Assembly (NCBI GenBank): GCA_963728965.1
Contig: CAVSMH010000006.1
Coordinates: 1,488,001 to 1,552,000, forward strand
DNA from: DASQZT01 sp963728965
Lineage (GTDB): Bacteria; Acidobacteriota; Terriglobia; Bryobacterales; Bryobacteraceae
Length of the DNA stretch: 64,000 nucleotides
Reading direction: 5' to 3'
The translations under genes were made by a program, and so were the position numbers. Position 1 is the first letter of the stretch. Every line of letters starts with the position of its first letter. A model generated the notes under the pieces. The model saw only the letters and a program-made list of their open reading frames with translations. It made no database searches and was not told the origin of the DNA. Shown here piece by piece: positions 42,931-51,136 of the stretch.

Positions 42931-43050
42931 GCGATATTGGGGTATAAAGCTCTTATTATCAGTAAGTAGGAGCCTCTACCCGTGTTTCGGAATGGAACCG
43001 TGTTTCAAGTTGAAACACGGTAGTGTTCCAGGGTGGGGTGGAGCGCCGTT

Positions 43051-43206
43051 TCACCAGCCCGCGCGGTATGCGATGTAGGTTTTGAGCGCCAGACCGGCGA
43101 GCAGAATCCAGACGGCGTTGCGCAGCAGGCCGCCATCGAGCGTGAATCCGGCGAGCAACGCCAGGACGGAATAGGCGGCCAAGGCGACCAGGAGCTTGCG
43201 GTGCAT
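43051..43206 (-). CDS. Small two-helix membrane protein
   Basis: A 51-aa protein: basic N-terminus (MHRKLLVAL), helix about 5-20, short GFTLDGG loop, helix about 26-44, and a C-terminal KTYIAYRAGW. It resembles a small hypothetical protein family I associate with Acidobacteria, where the FTLDG loop and A-L-K-T ending recur. Function unknown. A longer in-frame extension exists, but it is basic and non-hydrophobic, so the ATG at 43206 is preferred. No clear ribosome-binding site. Confidence 0.6.
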   Translation of the reverse strand: MHRKLLVALAAYSVLALLAGFTLDGGLLRNAVWILLAGLALKTYIAYRAGW

Positions 43207-43283
43207 GAATACACAATTTTCCCATGCGGGCGAGCGGCGGCGCGCGGCGATGCGAATAGGAAAACAGCGGGTTCCGGCGCGGT

Positions 43284-43292
43284 TGCTATACA
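43284..43292 (+). promoter_or_regulatory. Extended -10 (TGC-TATACA)
   Basis: TGCTATACA followed by ATA lies 56 nt upstream of the small membrane protein start at 43349, which has AAGGA close to its ATG. No -35 consensus was found. Confidence 0.45.
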
Positions 43293-43348
43293 ATAACAAC
43301 CGGAGGCGGGCGACGACCCGCCCGGAGGGAGCTGAATCGACAAGGATT

Positions 43349-43627
43349 ATGTCCGATCGCGGATGGCTGTTTCTCTTCAGTGTTCTGATCGTGCTGGGCG
43401 GGCTCGGTGCGGCCGCATGGCTGCTGGCATCGGGACAGGCCGGGACGGTAGACGGTCTGTTCCTGCTGCTGACGGCCCTGCTGACGGCGCTATGTTTTGC
43501 GCTCTACGTGGTATTCATGATCCGGCGGGCCATGGAACCGTCTGCCAAGCCGGCCGTGCAGCAGGCCAAGGCGGGTGTGGCGGCCTCGGCCGCCAAGTCG
43601 GCGCCGGCTCCGGTAGGGCAGCCGTAA
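43349..43627 (+). CDS. Small two-helix membrane protein with Ala/Lys/Pro tail
   Basis: A 92-aa protein: two hydrophobic helices (about 6-27 and 36-58) separated by a short loop, then a tail rich in Ala, Lys and Pro (about 65-92). Function unknown. AAGGA four nt upstream and the hydrophobic N-terminus support ATG 43349. It is followed by a hairpin at 43711-43738 shared with the convergent cyclophilin gene. Confidence 0.65.
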   Translation: MSDRGWLFLFSVLIVLGGLGAAAWLLASGQAGTVDGLFLLLTALLTALCFALYVVFMIRRAMEPSAKPAVQQAKAGVAASAAKSAPAPVGQP

Positions 43628-43710
43628 GGGCTGACGAATCATCTCCTCCACCCCGGACAACGGTGGACCGTTGGCAAGCTTCGTGCGGCGCGCCGTAGGG
43701 TTGCGTCACC

Positions 43711-43738
43711 GCCGCCCGACTGGCAGGGCGGCTAGTTC
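43711..43738 (+). terminator. Hairpin between converging genes
   Basis: GCCGCCC (43711-43717) pairs with GGGCGGC (43726-43732) over an eight-nt loop, and TAGTTCTT follows. It would end transcription from 43349-43627 and overlaps the stop codon of the cyclophilin gene on the other strand. Confidence 0.5.
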
Positions 43739-44334
43739 TTCCTGGATTTTGGCTCGGGTCCCTCGCGCACGATCGTGACACGAAGCAGTTTCACGGGCGG
43801 GTCCGGCCGTTCGTCATGCGTCGGGACGCGGTTGATCCTGGCGACCACATCCTCCCCTTCCACGACCTGGCCGAAGATTGTGTAATGCCCGTTCCACGCG
43901 GTGACCGGCCCTTCGGTGATGAAAAACTGGCAGCCGCCCGAGTCCGGAATGCCGGTATTGGCCATGGCCAGCACGCCGCTGCGGTCGAAGCGCAGCCCGG
44001 GAAGAAACTCGTCGCGGAGGGTGATGCCGCAATTGTGCCGGCCGGTGCCGGTGGGGTCTCCGGCCTGAATCATCTGGCCGCGCAGCACGCGATGGAAGGT
44101 GATGTTGTCATACAACGGCCGCATCACTTTGCGGCGGCTTACCGGATCGTTCCAGGCCTTCGTCCCGCGTGCCAGGGCCACGAAATTTGCCACGGTGGCG
44201 GGAACCTCTTTTTCGTAAAGTCGGGCGGCGAAACTGCCGAATGAAGTGTTGAACACGGCGTAGAGCCCGGGCGGGCGAGGCTGCTGGCCCGCGGCACAAG
44301 TGGCCAACAGGAGGAAGCAAACGATGGTCTTCAT
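43732..44334 (-). CDS. Exported cyclophilin-type peptidyl-prolyl isomerase
   Basis: A 200-aa cyclophilin with a signal peptide (about 1-16, CAAG-Q). The family core is present: FHRVLRGQMIQAGDPTGTG (catalytic Arg in FHR, Gln in MIQ) and SGVLAMANTGIPDSGGCQFFIT. It helps fold periplasmic proteins by proline isomerisation. It is transcribed divergently from a second, less typical cyclophilin with 63 nt between starts. A TACAAT -10 lies 11 nt upstream of its ATG. Confidence 0.93.
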   Translation of the reverse strand: MKTIVCFLLLATCAAGQQPRPPGLYAVFNTSFGSFAARLYEKEVPATVANFVALARGTKAWNDPVSRRKVMRPLYDNITFHRVLRGQMIQAGDPTGTGRHNCGITLRDEFLPGLRFDRSGVLAMANTGIPDSGGCQFFITEGPVTAWNGHYTIFGQVVEGEDVVARINRVPTHDERPDPPVKLLRVTIVREGPEPKSRKN

Positions 44335-44345
44335 ACGAATGCCGC

Positions 44346-44351
44346 ATTGTA
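44346..44351 (-). promoter_or_regulatory. -10 box (TACAAT) for the minus-strand cyclophilin
   Basis: On the minus strand GC-TACAAT ends 11 nt before the ATG at 44334, a short or absent leader. It is part of the compact divergent region 44335-44397. Confidence 0.45.
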
Positions 44352-44383
44352 GCTCGAAGATGCGGGCAGGACAGCACTTTGAG

Positions 44384-44389
44384 TATAAT
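44384..44389 (+). promoter_or_regulatory. Perfect -10 (TATAAT) eight nt before the plus-strand cyclophilin
   Basis: TATAAT ends eight nt before the ATG at 44398 and no Shine-Dalgarno sequence fits between. This predicts a leaderless mRNA and is the clearest case of this pattern in the window. Confidence 0.6.
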
Positions 44390-44397
44390 CGGGCCTG

Positions 44398-45273
44398 ATG
44401 AAGGCACTGCTGATCGTTTTCCTTTCCGGAGCTGCGGTTCTGGCTCAGACGCCTCCGGCCAAGACGCCCGCGGCTAAAGCGCCGGCCAAGACGCCCGCGG
44501 CTAAAGCGCCGGCCAAGGCTCCGGCGAAAGCCCCGGCGACGGCTCACAAAGCGGCCGCCGCAACGGCGCGCACGAATCCCGCCCTGCTTCACCCAGCGAG
44601 TTTCCGGGCGACGGCACCGGAGTTGTTCCGGGTAAAATTCGTGACCACCCACGGCGATTTCGTCATCGAGGTTCATCGCGACTGGGCACCGCTCGGCGCG
44701 GATCGCTTTTACAACCTGGTACGGGGCCGCTTCTTCAACGATGTCAGCTTTTTCCGCTTCGCGCCTGGATTCATCGTACAATTCGGTGTTTCGCCCGATC
44801 CCAAGGTGACGGACGCCTGGTCGAAGGCCAAAATCAAAGATGACCCGGTGAAGCAACACAACGTGAAAGGCACGATCGTCTATGCGATGGGCGGCCCCAA
44901 CACCCGCACGACCCAGTTTTTTATCAATTTGAAGGACAACACCACCAGCCTGGATTCGCAGGGCTTCGCCCCGTTCGGCACCGTCACGGAGGGCATGGAC
45001 ATCGTCGAAGGGCTGTACAGCGGATATGGCGACATGGCCGAGATGGGCGGCCGCGGGCCCAGCCAGCAGACCCTGAGCGAACAGGGAAAGCCGTACCTGG
45101 ACAAGAATTTCCCGAAGCTGGACAGTATCCGGACGGCGACCGTAGTCTTCCCCGAGGCGGCCGCGCCCGCAGCCAAGAAGGCGGCTCCCGCGGCCAAGAA
45201 GGCGGCTCCCGCAGCCAAGAAGGCGGTTCCCGCGGCCAAGAAATCCGCGGCTCCGCCGCCGGCAAAGAAGTAA
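44398..45273 (+). CDS. Exported cyclophilin with Lys/Ala/Pro-rich ends
   Basis: A 291-aa protein: signal peptide (about 1-17), a low-complexity linker of KTPAAKAPA repeats (about 20-58), a cyclophilin domain (about 75-250; FFRFAPGFIVQFG and TQFFINLKDN keep the Arg, Gln and Phe of the active site) and a tail of four AAPAAKK-type repeats. The basic, histone-like ends may bind polyanions such as peptidoglycan-linked polymers, nucleic acid or lipopolysaccharide; that is inference. It is divergent from a more typical cyclophilin and is followed after 14 nt by the nucleotidase gene, so the two may be cotranscribed. Confidence 0.9.
   Translation: MKALLIVFLSGAAVLAQTPPAKTPAAKAPAKTPAAKAPAKAPAKAPATAHKAAAATARTNPALLHPASFRATAPELFRVKFVTTHGDFVIEVHRDWAPLGADRFYNLVRGRFFNDVSFFRFAPGFIVQFGVSPDPKVTDAWSKAKIKDDPVKQHNVKGTIVYAMGGPNTRTTQFFINLKDNTTSLDSQGFAPFGTVTEGMDIVEGLYSGYGDMAEMGGRGPSQQTLSEQGKPYLDKNFPKLDSIRTATVVFPEAAAPAAKKAAPAAKKAAPAAKKAVPAAKKSAAPPPAKK
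44461..44514 (+). repeat. 27-bp in-frame tandem repeat
   Basis: Two identical 27-bp units (44461-44487, 44488-44514) encode KTPAAKAPA twice in the cyclophilin linker. Confidence 0.85.
45160..45243 (+). repeat. 21-bp in-frame repeats in the cyclophilin tail
   Basis: About four 21-bp units encode the repeated AAPAAKK heptad. Codon choice is nearly the same in each unit, so recent expansion is likely. Confidence 0.85.
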
Positions 45274-45287
45274 GAGACCGTGGGGCG

Positions 45288-46991
45288 ATGACGCGGCTCT
45301 GGTTGTTTCTCCTCTTCGCCTGTCTCGCCCGCCCGGAGCAGGTGGTGGTCTCCGTACTGGCGACTACCGATCTCCATGGAAACGTACTGGGCTTCGACTA
45401 CGTCGCCGGCGCACCCGCCGGCCGCGGGCTGGCACGGATCGCCACGCTGATCCGCGCCGCCGAGGCCGACAATCCCAACCATCTGCTCATCGACTGCGGC
45501 GATACCATTCAGGGCACGCCGCTCGAGTACGTATACCAGTCGGTGGTCCGCACCGGTGCCGGCCCGCTCGGCCTGAAGCCGCAGGCGCCGTTCGCCGGCG
45601 ACCCGATGATGCTGGCGATGAACCGGCTGGGATATGACGCCATGACCGTGGGCAACCACGAGTTCAACTTCGGACTGAAGAACCTGGATCGGGCGCGCTC
45701 GGATGCCGCGTTCCCGTGGCTGTCCGCCAATACGGTGGTAGCGCCGGGGGGCAGCGAGCGCCCGTTTGCGCCCTACCTGGTGAAGACCGTCGCCGGAGTG
45801 AAGATCGCGATCATCGGTATCATCACTCCCGCCGTTCCGAGCTGGGAGAAGCCGGAAAACCTCGGATTCTATCGTTTTGAGCCTCCTTCGGCGGCGGTCG
45901 CCCGCGCGGTCGCCGCGCTGCGCTCCCACGAACAGCCCGATCTCATCGTGGTGGCGGCGCATGCGGGGCTGGGCCGGAATCTGGAAACCGGCGCGCCCGA
46001 ATCCCCGGAAGAGGACGTGGTGTACGAGGTGGCCACGTCCCATCCGGAAGTGGACGCGATCGTTTTCGGCCACTCTCACCGCCAGCTTTCGGGCAGGCTC
46101 ATCGGGAAGGTGCTGGCGGTACAGCCAAGAAACTGGGGGATGTCGCTCGCCCGGGTGGACTTCACGCTCGAGCGTCACGGGGACCGCTGGGTCGTGCTGG
46201 AAAAGAAGAGCCGGCTGATTCCGGTCACTGCCAGCACTCCGGAGGCGGCCGATATCGCGGCGCTCGGCGCGCCCTATCACCGGCTGGCGGAGCGCTATCT
46301 GGACATGCCCGTCACCACCACGCCGGTCGATCTGGATGCGGCACTCGGGAGGGTCGAGGACACCCCCCTGGTGGACGCCGTCGAATACGTGCAACTCGCA
46401 CTTTCCAAGGCGGATGTTTCGTTCACCGCGCTCTTCAATCCGACCCTGCGGATCGCGCGGGGCCGGGTCACCGTGCGCCAGATTGCGGCCCTCTATCCGT
46501 ACGATAACGAGCTCTACCTGGTCGAGGGGAATGGACGGATGGTGAAGGATGCGCTGGAAAATGCGGCACGCTATTACCTGACCTGCGAGGGGGGCCGCTG
46601 CTCGGAACGACCCCTGGTCAACCGGCAGGTGGTTGGGTTCAACTACGACATGGCGGAAGGAGTCGAGTACGAGATCGACCTCACCCATCCGGAGGGCGAC
46701 CGCATCCGCAACCTGCGCTGGCAGGGAAAACCGCTTGCCCCGGAGCAGAAGCTGCGCATCGCCATCAACAACTACCGGGCCGCGGGCAGCGCCGGATACG
46801 CCATGTTCCAGGGGGCCGAACTGCTGTGGCATTCCCAGGAAGAGATTCGCGACATGATGGTCCGTTACTACATTGAAAACAAAACTCTTCCCATCCGCGC
46901 CAGCGGGAATTGGAAGATCGTGCCCGAGGCCGCCCGTCAGACCCTGAAAAAGGAAGCGCTGTCGGAGGCTCGCAGGCGCCAGCTCCAGTGA
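45288..46991 (+). CDS. 5'-nucleotidase / 2',3'-cyclic phosphodiesterase (UshA/CpdB-type)
   Basis: A 567-aa periplasmic enzyme with a signal peptide (about 1-16). The N-terminal metallophosphatase domain has ATTDLHGN, DCGDTIQGTP, GNHEFNFG, AAHAGLG and GHSHRQ, giving the two-metal site. The C-terminal substrate-binding domain (about 335-530) contains GFNYDMAEGVEYEID, which is more like CpdB than UshA. Such enzymes scavenge phosphate and nucleosides from extracellular nucleotides. It follows a cyclophilin by 14 nt and converges with a TPR gene. Confidence 0.93.
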   Translation: MTRLWLFLLFACLARPEQVVVSVLATTDLHGNVLGFDYVAGAPAGRGLARIATLIRAAEADNPNHLLIDCGDTIQGTPLEYVYQSVVRTGAGPLGLKPQAPFAGDPMMLAMNRLGYDAMTVGNHEFNFGLKNLDRARSDAAFPWLSANTVVAPGGSERPFAPYLVKTVAGVKIAIIGIITPAVPSWEKPENLGFYRFEPPSAAVARAVAALRSHEQPDLIVVAAHAGLGRNLETGAPESPEEDVVYEVATSHPEVDAIVFGHSHRQLSGRLIGKVLAVQPRNWGMSLARVDFTLERHGDRWVVLEKKSRLIPVTASTPEAADIAALGAPYHRLAERYLDMPVTTTPVDLDAALGRVEDTPLVDAVEYVQLALSKADVSFTALFNPTLRIARGRVTVRQIAALYPYDNELYLVEGNGRMVKDALENAARYYLTCEGGRCSERPLVNRQVVGFNYDMAEGVEYEIDLTHPEGDRIRNLRWQGKPLAPEQKLRIAINNYRAAGSAGYAMFQGAELLWHSQEEIRDMMVRYYIENKTLPIRASGNWKIVPEAARQTLKKEALSEARRRQLQ

Positions 46992-47018
46992 CGTCCCGGG
47001 CGGGCACGCGGCCCCGGC

Positions 47019-48197
47019 TCAGTTCTTCGACAGTTCGGCCTGCAGCTGCCGGTAGGCGGCTTCCTCGTAGTTGGTTTTCAGTCGTTCGCGCGTTTCAGTG
47101 CGGAGCTCACCAGGCCGGGGCCCGTCGTTGCGCAAGGCGCGCCCCAGCAGCGCCGTAGCCTCCGCGTCGTTGGGGTTGCGGGCCACAACCTCGCGAAAAC
47201 TGTCCACGGCTTCAGGGAAGCGGCCGGTGCGCCAGAGCGTGTATGCCAGGTTGAAGTGGTAGTCGGGGTCGGCCGAATCGCCTTCGAGGGCCTTCTGAAA
47301 GCTGGCGATCGCCGCGGCGGGATGGTTGCCGCGAGCCTGCGCGGCGCCCAGGTCGTTGAACACCTCGTTCAGGGGCACGCTGGCGGAGACCAGTTGGAAC
47401 GCCTGCTCGGCGAGGGCGAAATCGCCGCTCGAATACCGCGAAAGTCCGAGGAAAAACTGCGCTTCCAGGTAGTGCGGGTCGGCGGGCGCCACGCGCTCCA
47501 GCCAGTCGGCGGCAATCTTAAAGTCTTTCTTCTCCCAATAGATCTTACCCAGTTGAAAACAGGGCTGTGAGTAGTGCTCGTCCAGGCGCGCCGCCTGCGT
47601 GAAGAAGCGGTGGCGCTGCTCCGGGGACGTGGCCAATAAACCACGGATATAGCTCTCCACTGCGTCGATGCGCACAGGCGGGCGCGCGCGCGCGAATTTC
47701 TGTTCCGAAGGCGCGCTTTTCGGCCGCAGCGAGGCCAGCGCCTGCCAGCCCAGATGCACTTCGAGCGGCGCCAGGTCTTCGAGCGCCCCGCCCTCGCTGA
47801 AGGGAGGTCCCTGGCGCAGGTTCTTCAAGTCCAGCACCCGAGCGGTGATGCGCAAGGACCGCTTCCCGGATTCCGTCCCACCGTCCGCGGGGAGCACTTC
47901 GTACGATCCGTAGATCACCCGGGAGGCATCAAGCACCACGCCCAACTTGATAATCGAGGCCCGCGTCAACTCCGCGCCGGGGCGCAATGAAAGCCGACGG
48001 TAGCCCTCCAGCCGGTCGTCGCGGTCGAGCACCAGCAGGCCCTCGGAAGTCAGGGAATCGCGCACGCTTTCGGCGATGCTCTCGCCGATCCAGTCGAGGT
48101 TGGGGGACTGGGAATGGTTGGAGAAGGGGACGACCAGGACCGTCGCTGCCTGGACCGCGACGGGCACCATCACGGCCAGGGCTGACCATCTGCGCAT
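47019..48197 (-). CDS. Exported TPR protein with FlgO/TolB-like N-domain
   Basis: A 392-aa protein. A signal peptide (about 1-18) is followed by a domain of about 130 residues (TVLVVPFSNHSQSPNLDWIGESIAESVRDSLTSEGLLVLDRDDR) resembling the FlgO/TolB N-terminal fold, and then five to six tetratricopeptide repeats (about 185-365). TPRs mediate protein-protein contacts in the periplasm. The ATG at 48197 is supported by GGAG four nt upstream. It is divergent from the Tad operon by 79 nt; Tad systems normally include a TPR lipoprotein (TadD), so it may fill that role, but it lacks a lipobox. Confidence 0.8.
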   Translation of the reverse strand: MRRWSALAVMVPVAVQAATVLVVPFSNHSQSPNLDWIGESIAESVRDSLTSEGLLVLDRDDRLEGYRRLSLRPGAELTRASIIKLGVVLDASRVIYGSYEVLPADGGTESGKRSLRITARVLDLKNLRQGPPFSEGGALEDLAPLEVHLGWQALASLRPKSAPSEQKFARARPPVRIDAVESYIRGLLATSPEQRHRFFTQAARLDEHYSQPCFQLGKIYWEKKDFKIAADWLERVAPADPHYLEAQFFLGLSRYSSGDFALAEQAFQLVSASVPLNEVFNDLGAAQARGNHPAAAIASFQKALEGDSADPDYHFNLAYTLWRTGRFPEAVDSFREVVARNPNDAEATALLGRALRNDGPRPGELRTETRERLKTNYEEAAYRQLQAELSKN

Positions 48198-48235
48198 CAA
48201 TCTCCAGTGTGGCACACGGGGAGCGGTGCGCGGGT

Positions 48236-48262
48236 TAAAGGCCTACCGGCCCCGGCCGATAA
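48236..48262 (+). promoter_or_regulatory. Sigma-28-type promoter of the Tad operon
   Basis: TAAAGGCC (48236-48243), exactly 11 nt, then GCCGATAA (48255-48262). This matches the FliA consensus TAAAGTTT-N11-GCCGATAA in the core TAAA, the spacing and all eight bases of the -10. The predicted start point, about 48269, is eight nt before the ATG at 48277 and leaves room for the GGAG ribosome-binding site. Confidence 0.75.
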
Positions 48263-48276
48263 GTGCTGCGGAGCCA

Positions 48277-49821
48277 ATGACGAACGCCAGCCAACGCGGC
48301 CAGTTCCTACCCACGATGGCGGATCTTTTTCTGGGAGCGGTGGTGCTGGCGGAGTTTGGCCGCAAAGAGGCGTGGCAGTCCCTGCTCGCCGATGGCGATA
48401 CCGGCTGGCACATCCGCACCGGGGAGTTCATTCTCAACCACGGGACGGTTCCCATGCGGGACCTGTTTTCGTTCTCGCGCCCGAATCAGCCCTGGTTTGC
48501 CTGGGAATGGCTGGCGGACGTGGGGTTTGCCCTGGCCCACCGCTGGCGCGGCTTGGAGGGGGTGGCGGTGGTCGCGGTGGCCGTTCTCAGCGTGGCCGCC
48601 GCCTGCCTGTTTTCCTGGCTGTTGCGCCGCGAAACCGGCCTGATCCCGGCGATCGCGGTGACGCTGGCCACCGTCAGCGCCTCCACCGTTCATCACCTGG
48701 CCAGACCACATATCTTCTCCCTGGTGTGCCTTACGCTGTCGCTCTGGCTTCTCGATGAAGACCGCCGTCGGCCCGGGCGGCGGGTATGGCTGCTGGTTCC
48801 GCTCACGGCGGTCTGGACCAACCTGCACGGCGGTTTTATCGCCTGGCTGGCGATTCTGGGGGTGCTGGTGGGCTGCGAAGCGATCGGCAGCCGCTGGGTT
48901 GCCGTCCGACGGTATGGCCTGCTGGCCACGCTTTGCGGCGCGGCGACGTTCCTCAACCCGTACGGCTGGCGGCTGCATGGGCATATCATCCGCTATGTCG
49001 GATCCTCCTGGATTCTGGAGAACGTGCAGGAATTCCAGTCGCCGCGCATCCGTTCCGAGAACATGGTGGTATTTGCCGGGTTGCTGATCCTGGGGATCGC
49101 GCTGGCTTCGCGGGCGTTCGCGAGGCGGGACTGGTTCGCAGGCGCCCTGGTGCTGGTGTGGGGATTCGCCGCACTGCGCTCGGTGCGGCACGTGCCGCTC
49201 TATGCGGTGGCCGCGGCGCCGCTGATCGCCTCCGAGTGCGCCGGTGCCTGGGAGGCGCTTTCGCGGCGGCTGGGACCGAAATCTCCCCTCCGGCTGTGGT
49301 GGGATTTCTCGCGTGACCTGGGCAGGTCGCGCCGTCTCGGCCCGTGGAGCGTGCTCGTCCTCGGCTCGGCCCTGTGGATGGTGCTGCCTCGCGGAATGGT
49401 CCTGGACTTCCCTCCGTCGCATTTTCCCGTTGCCGCGGTGGCGGGGAACCTGGATCTTCTGCGTCCGGCCGGCGGGATGCCGCGCATCCTGACGTCGGAT
49501 CAATGGGCCGATTACCTGATCTACCGGCTTTATCCGCGCCAGCGCGTCTTTTTTGACGGCCGCAGCGACTTTTACGGTCCCACCCTCGGGCGCGACTACC
49601 AGGCCTTGCTGAGCGTTCGGCCGGAGTGGGGCTCCGTCATCGATCGGTACGGGTTCGAGGCCGCCCTGCTGCCGCTCGATTGGCCTCTGGGCGTGGTTCT
49701 GGAGCGCGAACCCGGGTGGCGGCTGGTGTACCACGATTCCACTGCTCGTCTCCTGGTGCGCACGGGCACCACCCTAAAGAGATCCAGCGGAGCCGCCGAT
49801 TGTATACCCGTGAGTGATTGA
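48277..49821 (+). CDS. GT-C-like multi-pass membrane protein heading the Tad operon
   Basis: A 514-aa membrane protein with about nine helices. An early soluble loop has LLADGDTGWHIRTGEFIL and PWFAWEWLADVGFA. The acidic DGD followed by WH recalls the first periplasmic loop of GT-C glycosyltransferases, and the C-terminal soluble domain includes DQWADYLIYRL and FFDGRSDFYG. It has no assigned name. Its stop is three nt before cpaA, and a sigma-28-type promoter lies just upstream, so it belongs to the Tad operon and may glycosylate a pilin or other surface component; that is inference. The start is ATG 48277 with GGAG four nt upstream. Confidence 0.75.
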   Translation: MTNASQRGQFLPTMADLFLGAVVLAEFGRKEAWQSLLADGDTGWHIRTGEFILNHGTVPMRDLFSFSRPNQPWFAWEWLADVGFALAHRWRGLEGVAVVAVAVLSVAAACLFSWLLRRETGLIPAIAVTLATVSASTVHHLARPHIFSLVCLTLSLWLLDEDRRRPGRRVWLLVPLTAVWTNLHGGFIAWLAILGVLVGCEAIGSRWVAVRRYGLLATLCGAATFLNPYGWRLHGHIIRYVGSSWILENVQEFQSPRIRSENMVVFAGLLILGIALASRAFARRDWFAGALVLVWGFAALRSVRHVPLYAVAAAPLIASECAGAWEALSRRLGPKSPLRLWWDFSRDLGRSRRLGPWSVLVLGSALWMVLPRGMVLDFPPSHFPVAAVAGNLDLLRPAGGMPRILTSDQWADYLIYRLYPRQRVFFDGRSDFYGPTLGRDYQALLSVRPEWGSVIDRYGFEAALLPLDWPLGVVLEREPGWRLVYHDSTARLLVRTGTTLKRSSGAADCIPVSD

Positions 49822-49824
49822 CTG

Positions 49825-50262
49825 ATGGACGCACGGATTTGGATCGGGGTCGTGCTGGGATTGCTGGCCGCCGCCGATGACCTCCGCCGGAGGGTGATTT
49901 CAAATTGGATCAGCCTGGGGGCTCTCGCCGTCGGTGTGCTCTATCCACTGGTCCTGTACGGACCCAGGAGCTCGCTGGTGGCACTCGCCGGCGCCGCGGT
50001 GGGGTTCGGCGCGTTCTTCGTCCTCTATTGCCTGGGCGGGATGGAAGGCGGGGATCTCAAGCTCATAGCCGCCTTCGGATCTCTGCTCGGACCTTGGGGG
50101 ATCCTGGTGGCGGCGTTGTTTACCAGTGGCATCGGCTCGGTAATGGCGGCCTGTTGTTACGTGCTGAACCGGAGCCGGCGCGCGATGCCGTATGCACCTG
50201 CCATCGTGCTGGGCGCCTGGCTGGTGCTGCTCGCGGAGATGAACGATGCGGTTCGACCGTAG
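49825..50262 (+). CDS. cpaA: Prepilin peptidase CpaA/TadV
   Basis: A 145-aa membrane aspartyl protease (A24 family) with about four helices, the short form lacking the methylase domain. D18/D19 (AAADDLRRR) and D77 in GGMEGGDLKL supply the two catalytic Asp, matching the G-x-G-D motif. It cleaves the leader peptides of Flp-type prepilins. It lies three nt after the GT-C-like gene and overlaps cpaB by 17 nt. Confidence 0.92.
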   Translation: MDARIWIGVVLGLLAAADDLRRRVISNWISLGALAVGVLYPLVLYGPRSSLVALAGAAVGFGAFFVLYCLGGMEGGDLKLIAAFGSLLGPWGILVAALFTSGIGSVMAACCYVLNRSRRAMPYAPAIVLGAWLVLLAEMNDAVRP

Positions 50263-51136
50263 ATTCTGGATTGTCGTGGGGTGCAGCCTGGTGTGGGCGC
50301 TGCTGGTGGCGGGAGTGTTTTACCGCGTCGCCAGCGCCGGCCGGCAGCGCCGCAACGAACCTCAAAAGCCTCTGATCGTCGCGGTGCAGCAACTGCCGAT
50401 GGGCAGCATCATCTCCGCCGAGTCGGTGAAGATCATCGCGGTTCCCGAAAGGCTGTTTCCCAAAGGCGGGTTCTCCCGCACGGAGGATGTGCTCGACCGG
50501 CCGGTAGTCAGCGCCATCGAGCCCGATGAGCCGGTCGTGGAGGCGCGCATCGCCGCCAAGGGCAGCGGCGTGGGGCTTGGCCCCATGATCCCGCCCGGCA
50601 TGCGGGCTCTTTCCGTGCGCGTCAACGATGTCGTCGGTGTAGCCGGGTTCGTCCTTCCGGGTATGCGTGTGGACGTGCTGGTTACGGGCCATCCACCCGA
50701 TCGCGAGGACACGGTCACTACCACCGTCTTGCAGAACATTCCGGTGCTTACGGCCGGGCAATCGATCCAGGCGGATGCCAAAGGCCAGCCCATCAACACG
50801 CCAGTGGTGACGCTGCTCGTCAGTCTCCCGCAGGCCGAGGCGCTTACGCTGGCCAACAGCGAGGGCCATATCCAACTCGTGCTGCGCAACTCCACGGATC
50901 AACAGATCGCCGCCACCCAGGGCCGCCGCCTGCGTGAGCTGTACGCCATCGACCGGCCCGCGGCGGCGCCGCTTCCCAAGGCCGCGCCCGCCCCGGCACC
51001 GCCACGCCGCCCGCCTGCCCCAAGCAGGAGCGAGCCGGTCGTCGTGCCGGCCCCGGTGCCGGTCTCCGAAGATATCGTCGTGATTCGCGGCAACCAGAAG
51101 ACCGTGGAGCGCGCTCCCAAAATGGAGGTCCGATGA
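50246..51136 (+). CDS. cpaB: Flp pilus assembly protein CpaB/RcpC
   Basis: A 296-aa protein with one N-terminal helix (about 8-28) and a SAF domain (about 45-110; VAVQQLPMGSIISAESVKIIAVPERLFP), followed by the RcpC domain (MRALSVRVNDVVGVAGFVLPGMRVDVLVT). CpaB proteins act in the periplasm near the secretin. The C-terminal 60 residues are Pro-rich. The start overlaps cpaA, and its stop overlaps cpaC in ATGA. Confidence 0.93.
   Translation: MRFDRRFWIVVGCSLVWALLVAGVFYRVASAGRQRRNEPQKPLIVAVQQLPMGSIISAESVKIIAVPERLFPKGGFSRTEDVLDRPVVSAIEPDEPVVEARIAAKGSGVGLGPMIPPGMRALSVRVNDVVGVAGFVLPGMRVDVLVTGHPPDREDTVTTTVLQNIPVLTAGQSIQADAKGQPINTPVVTLLVSLPQAEALTLANSEGHIQLVLRNSTDQQIAATQGRRLRELYAIDRPAAAPLPKAAPAPAPPRRPPAPSRSEPVVVPAPVPVSEDIVVIRGNQKTVERAPKMEVR

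Noticed and set aside
43732..44859. A 375-codon minus-strand frame including the cyclophilin
   Set aside because: The upstream part is antisense to the second cyclophilin; the signal peptide and a -10 box place the start at 44334.
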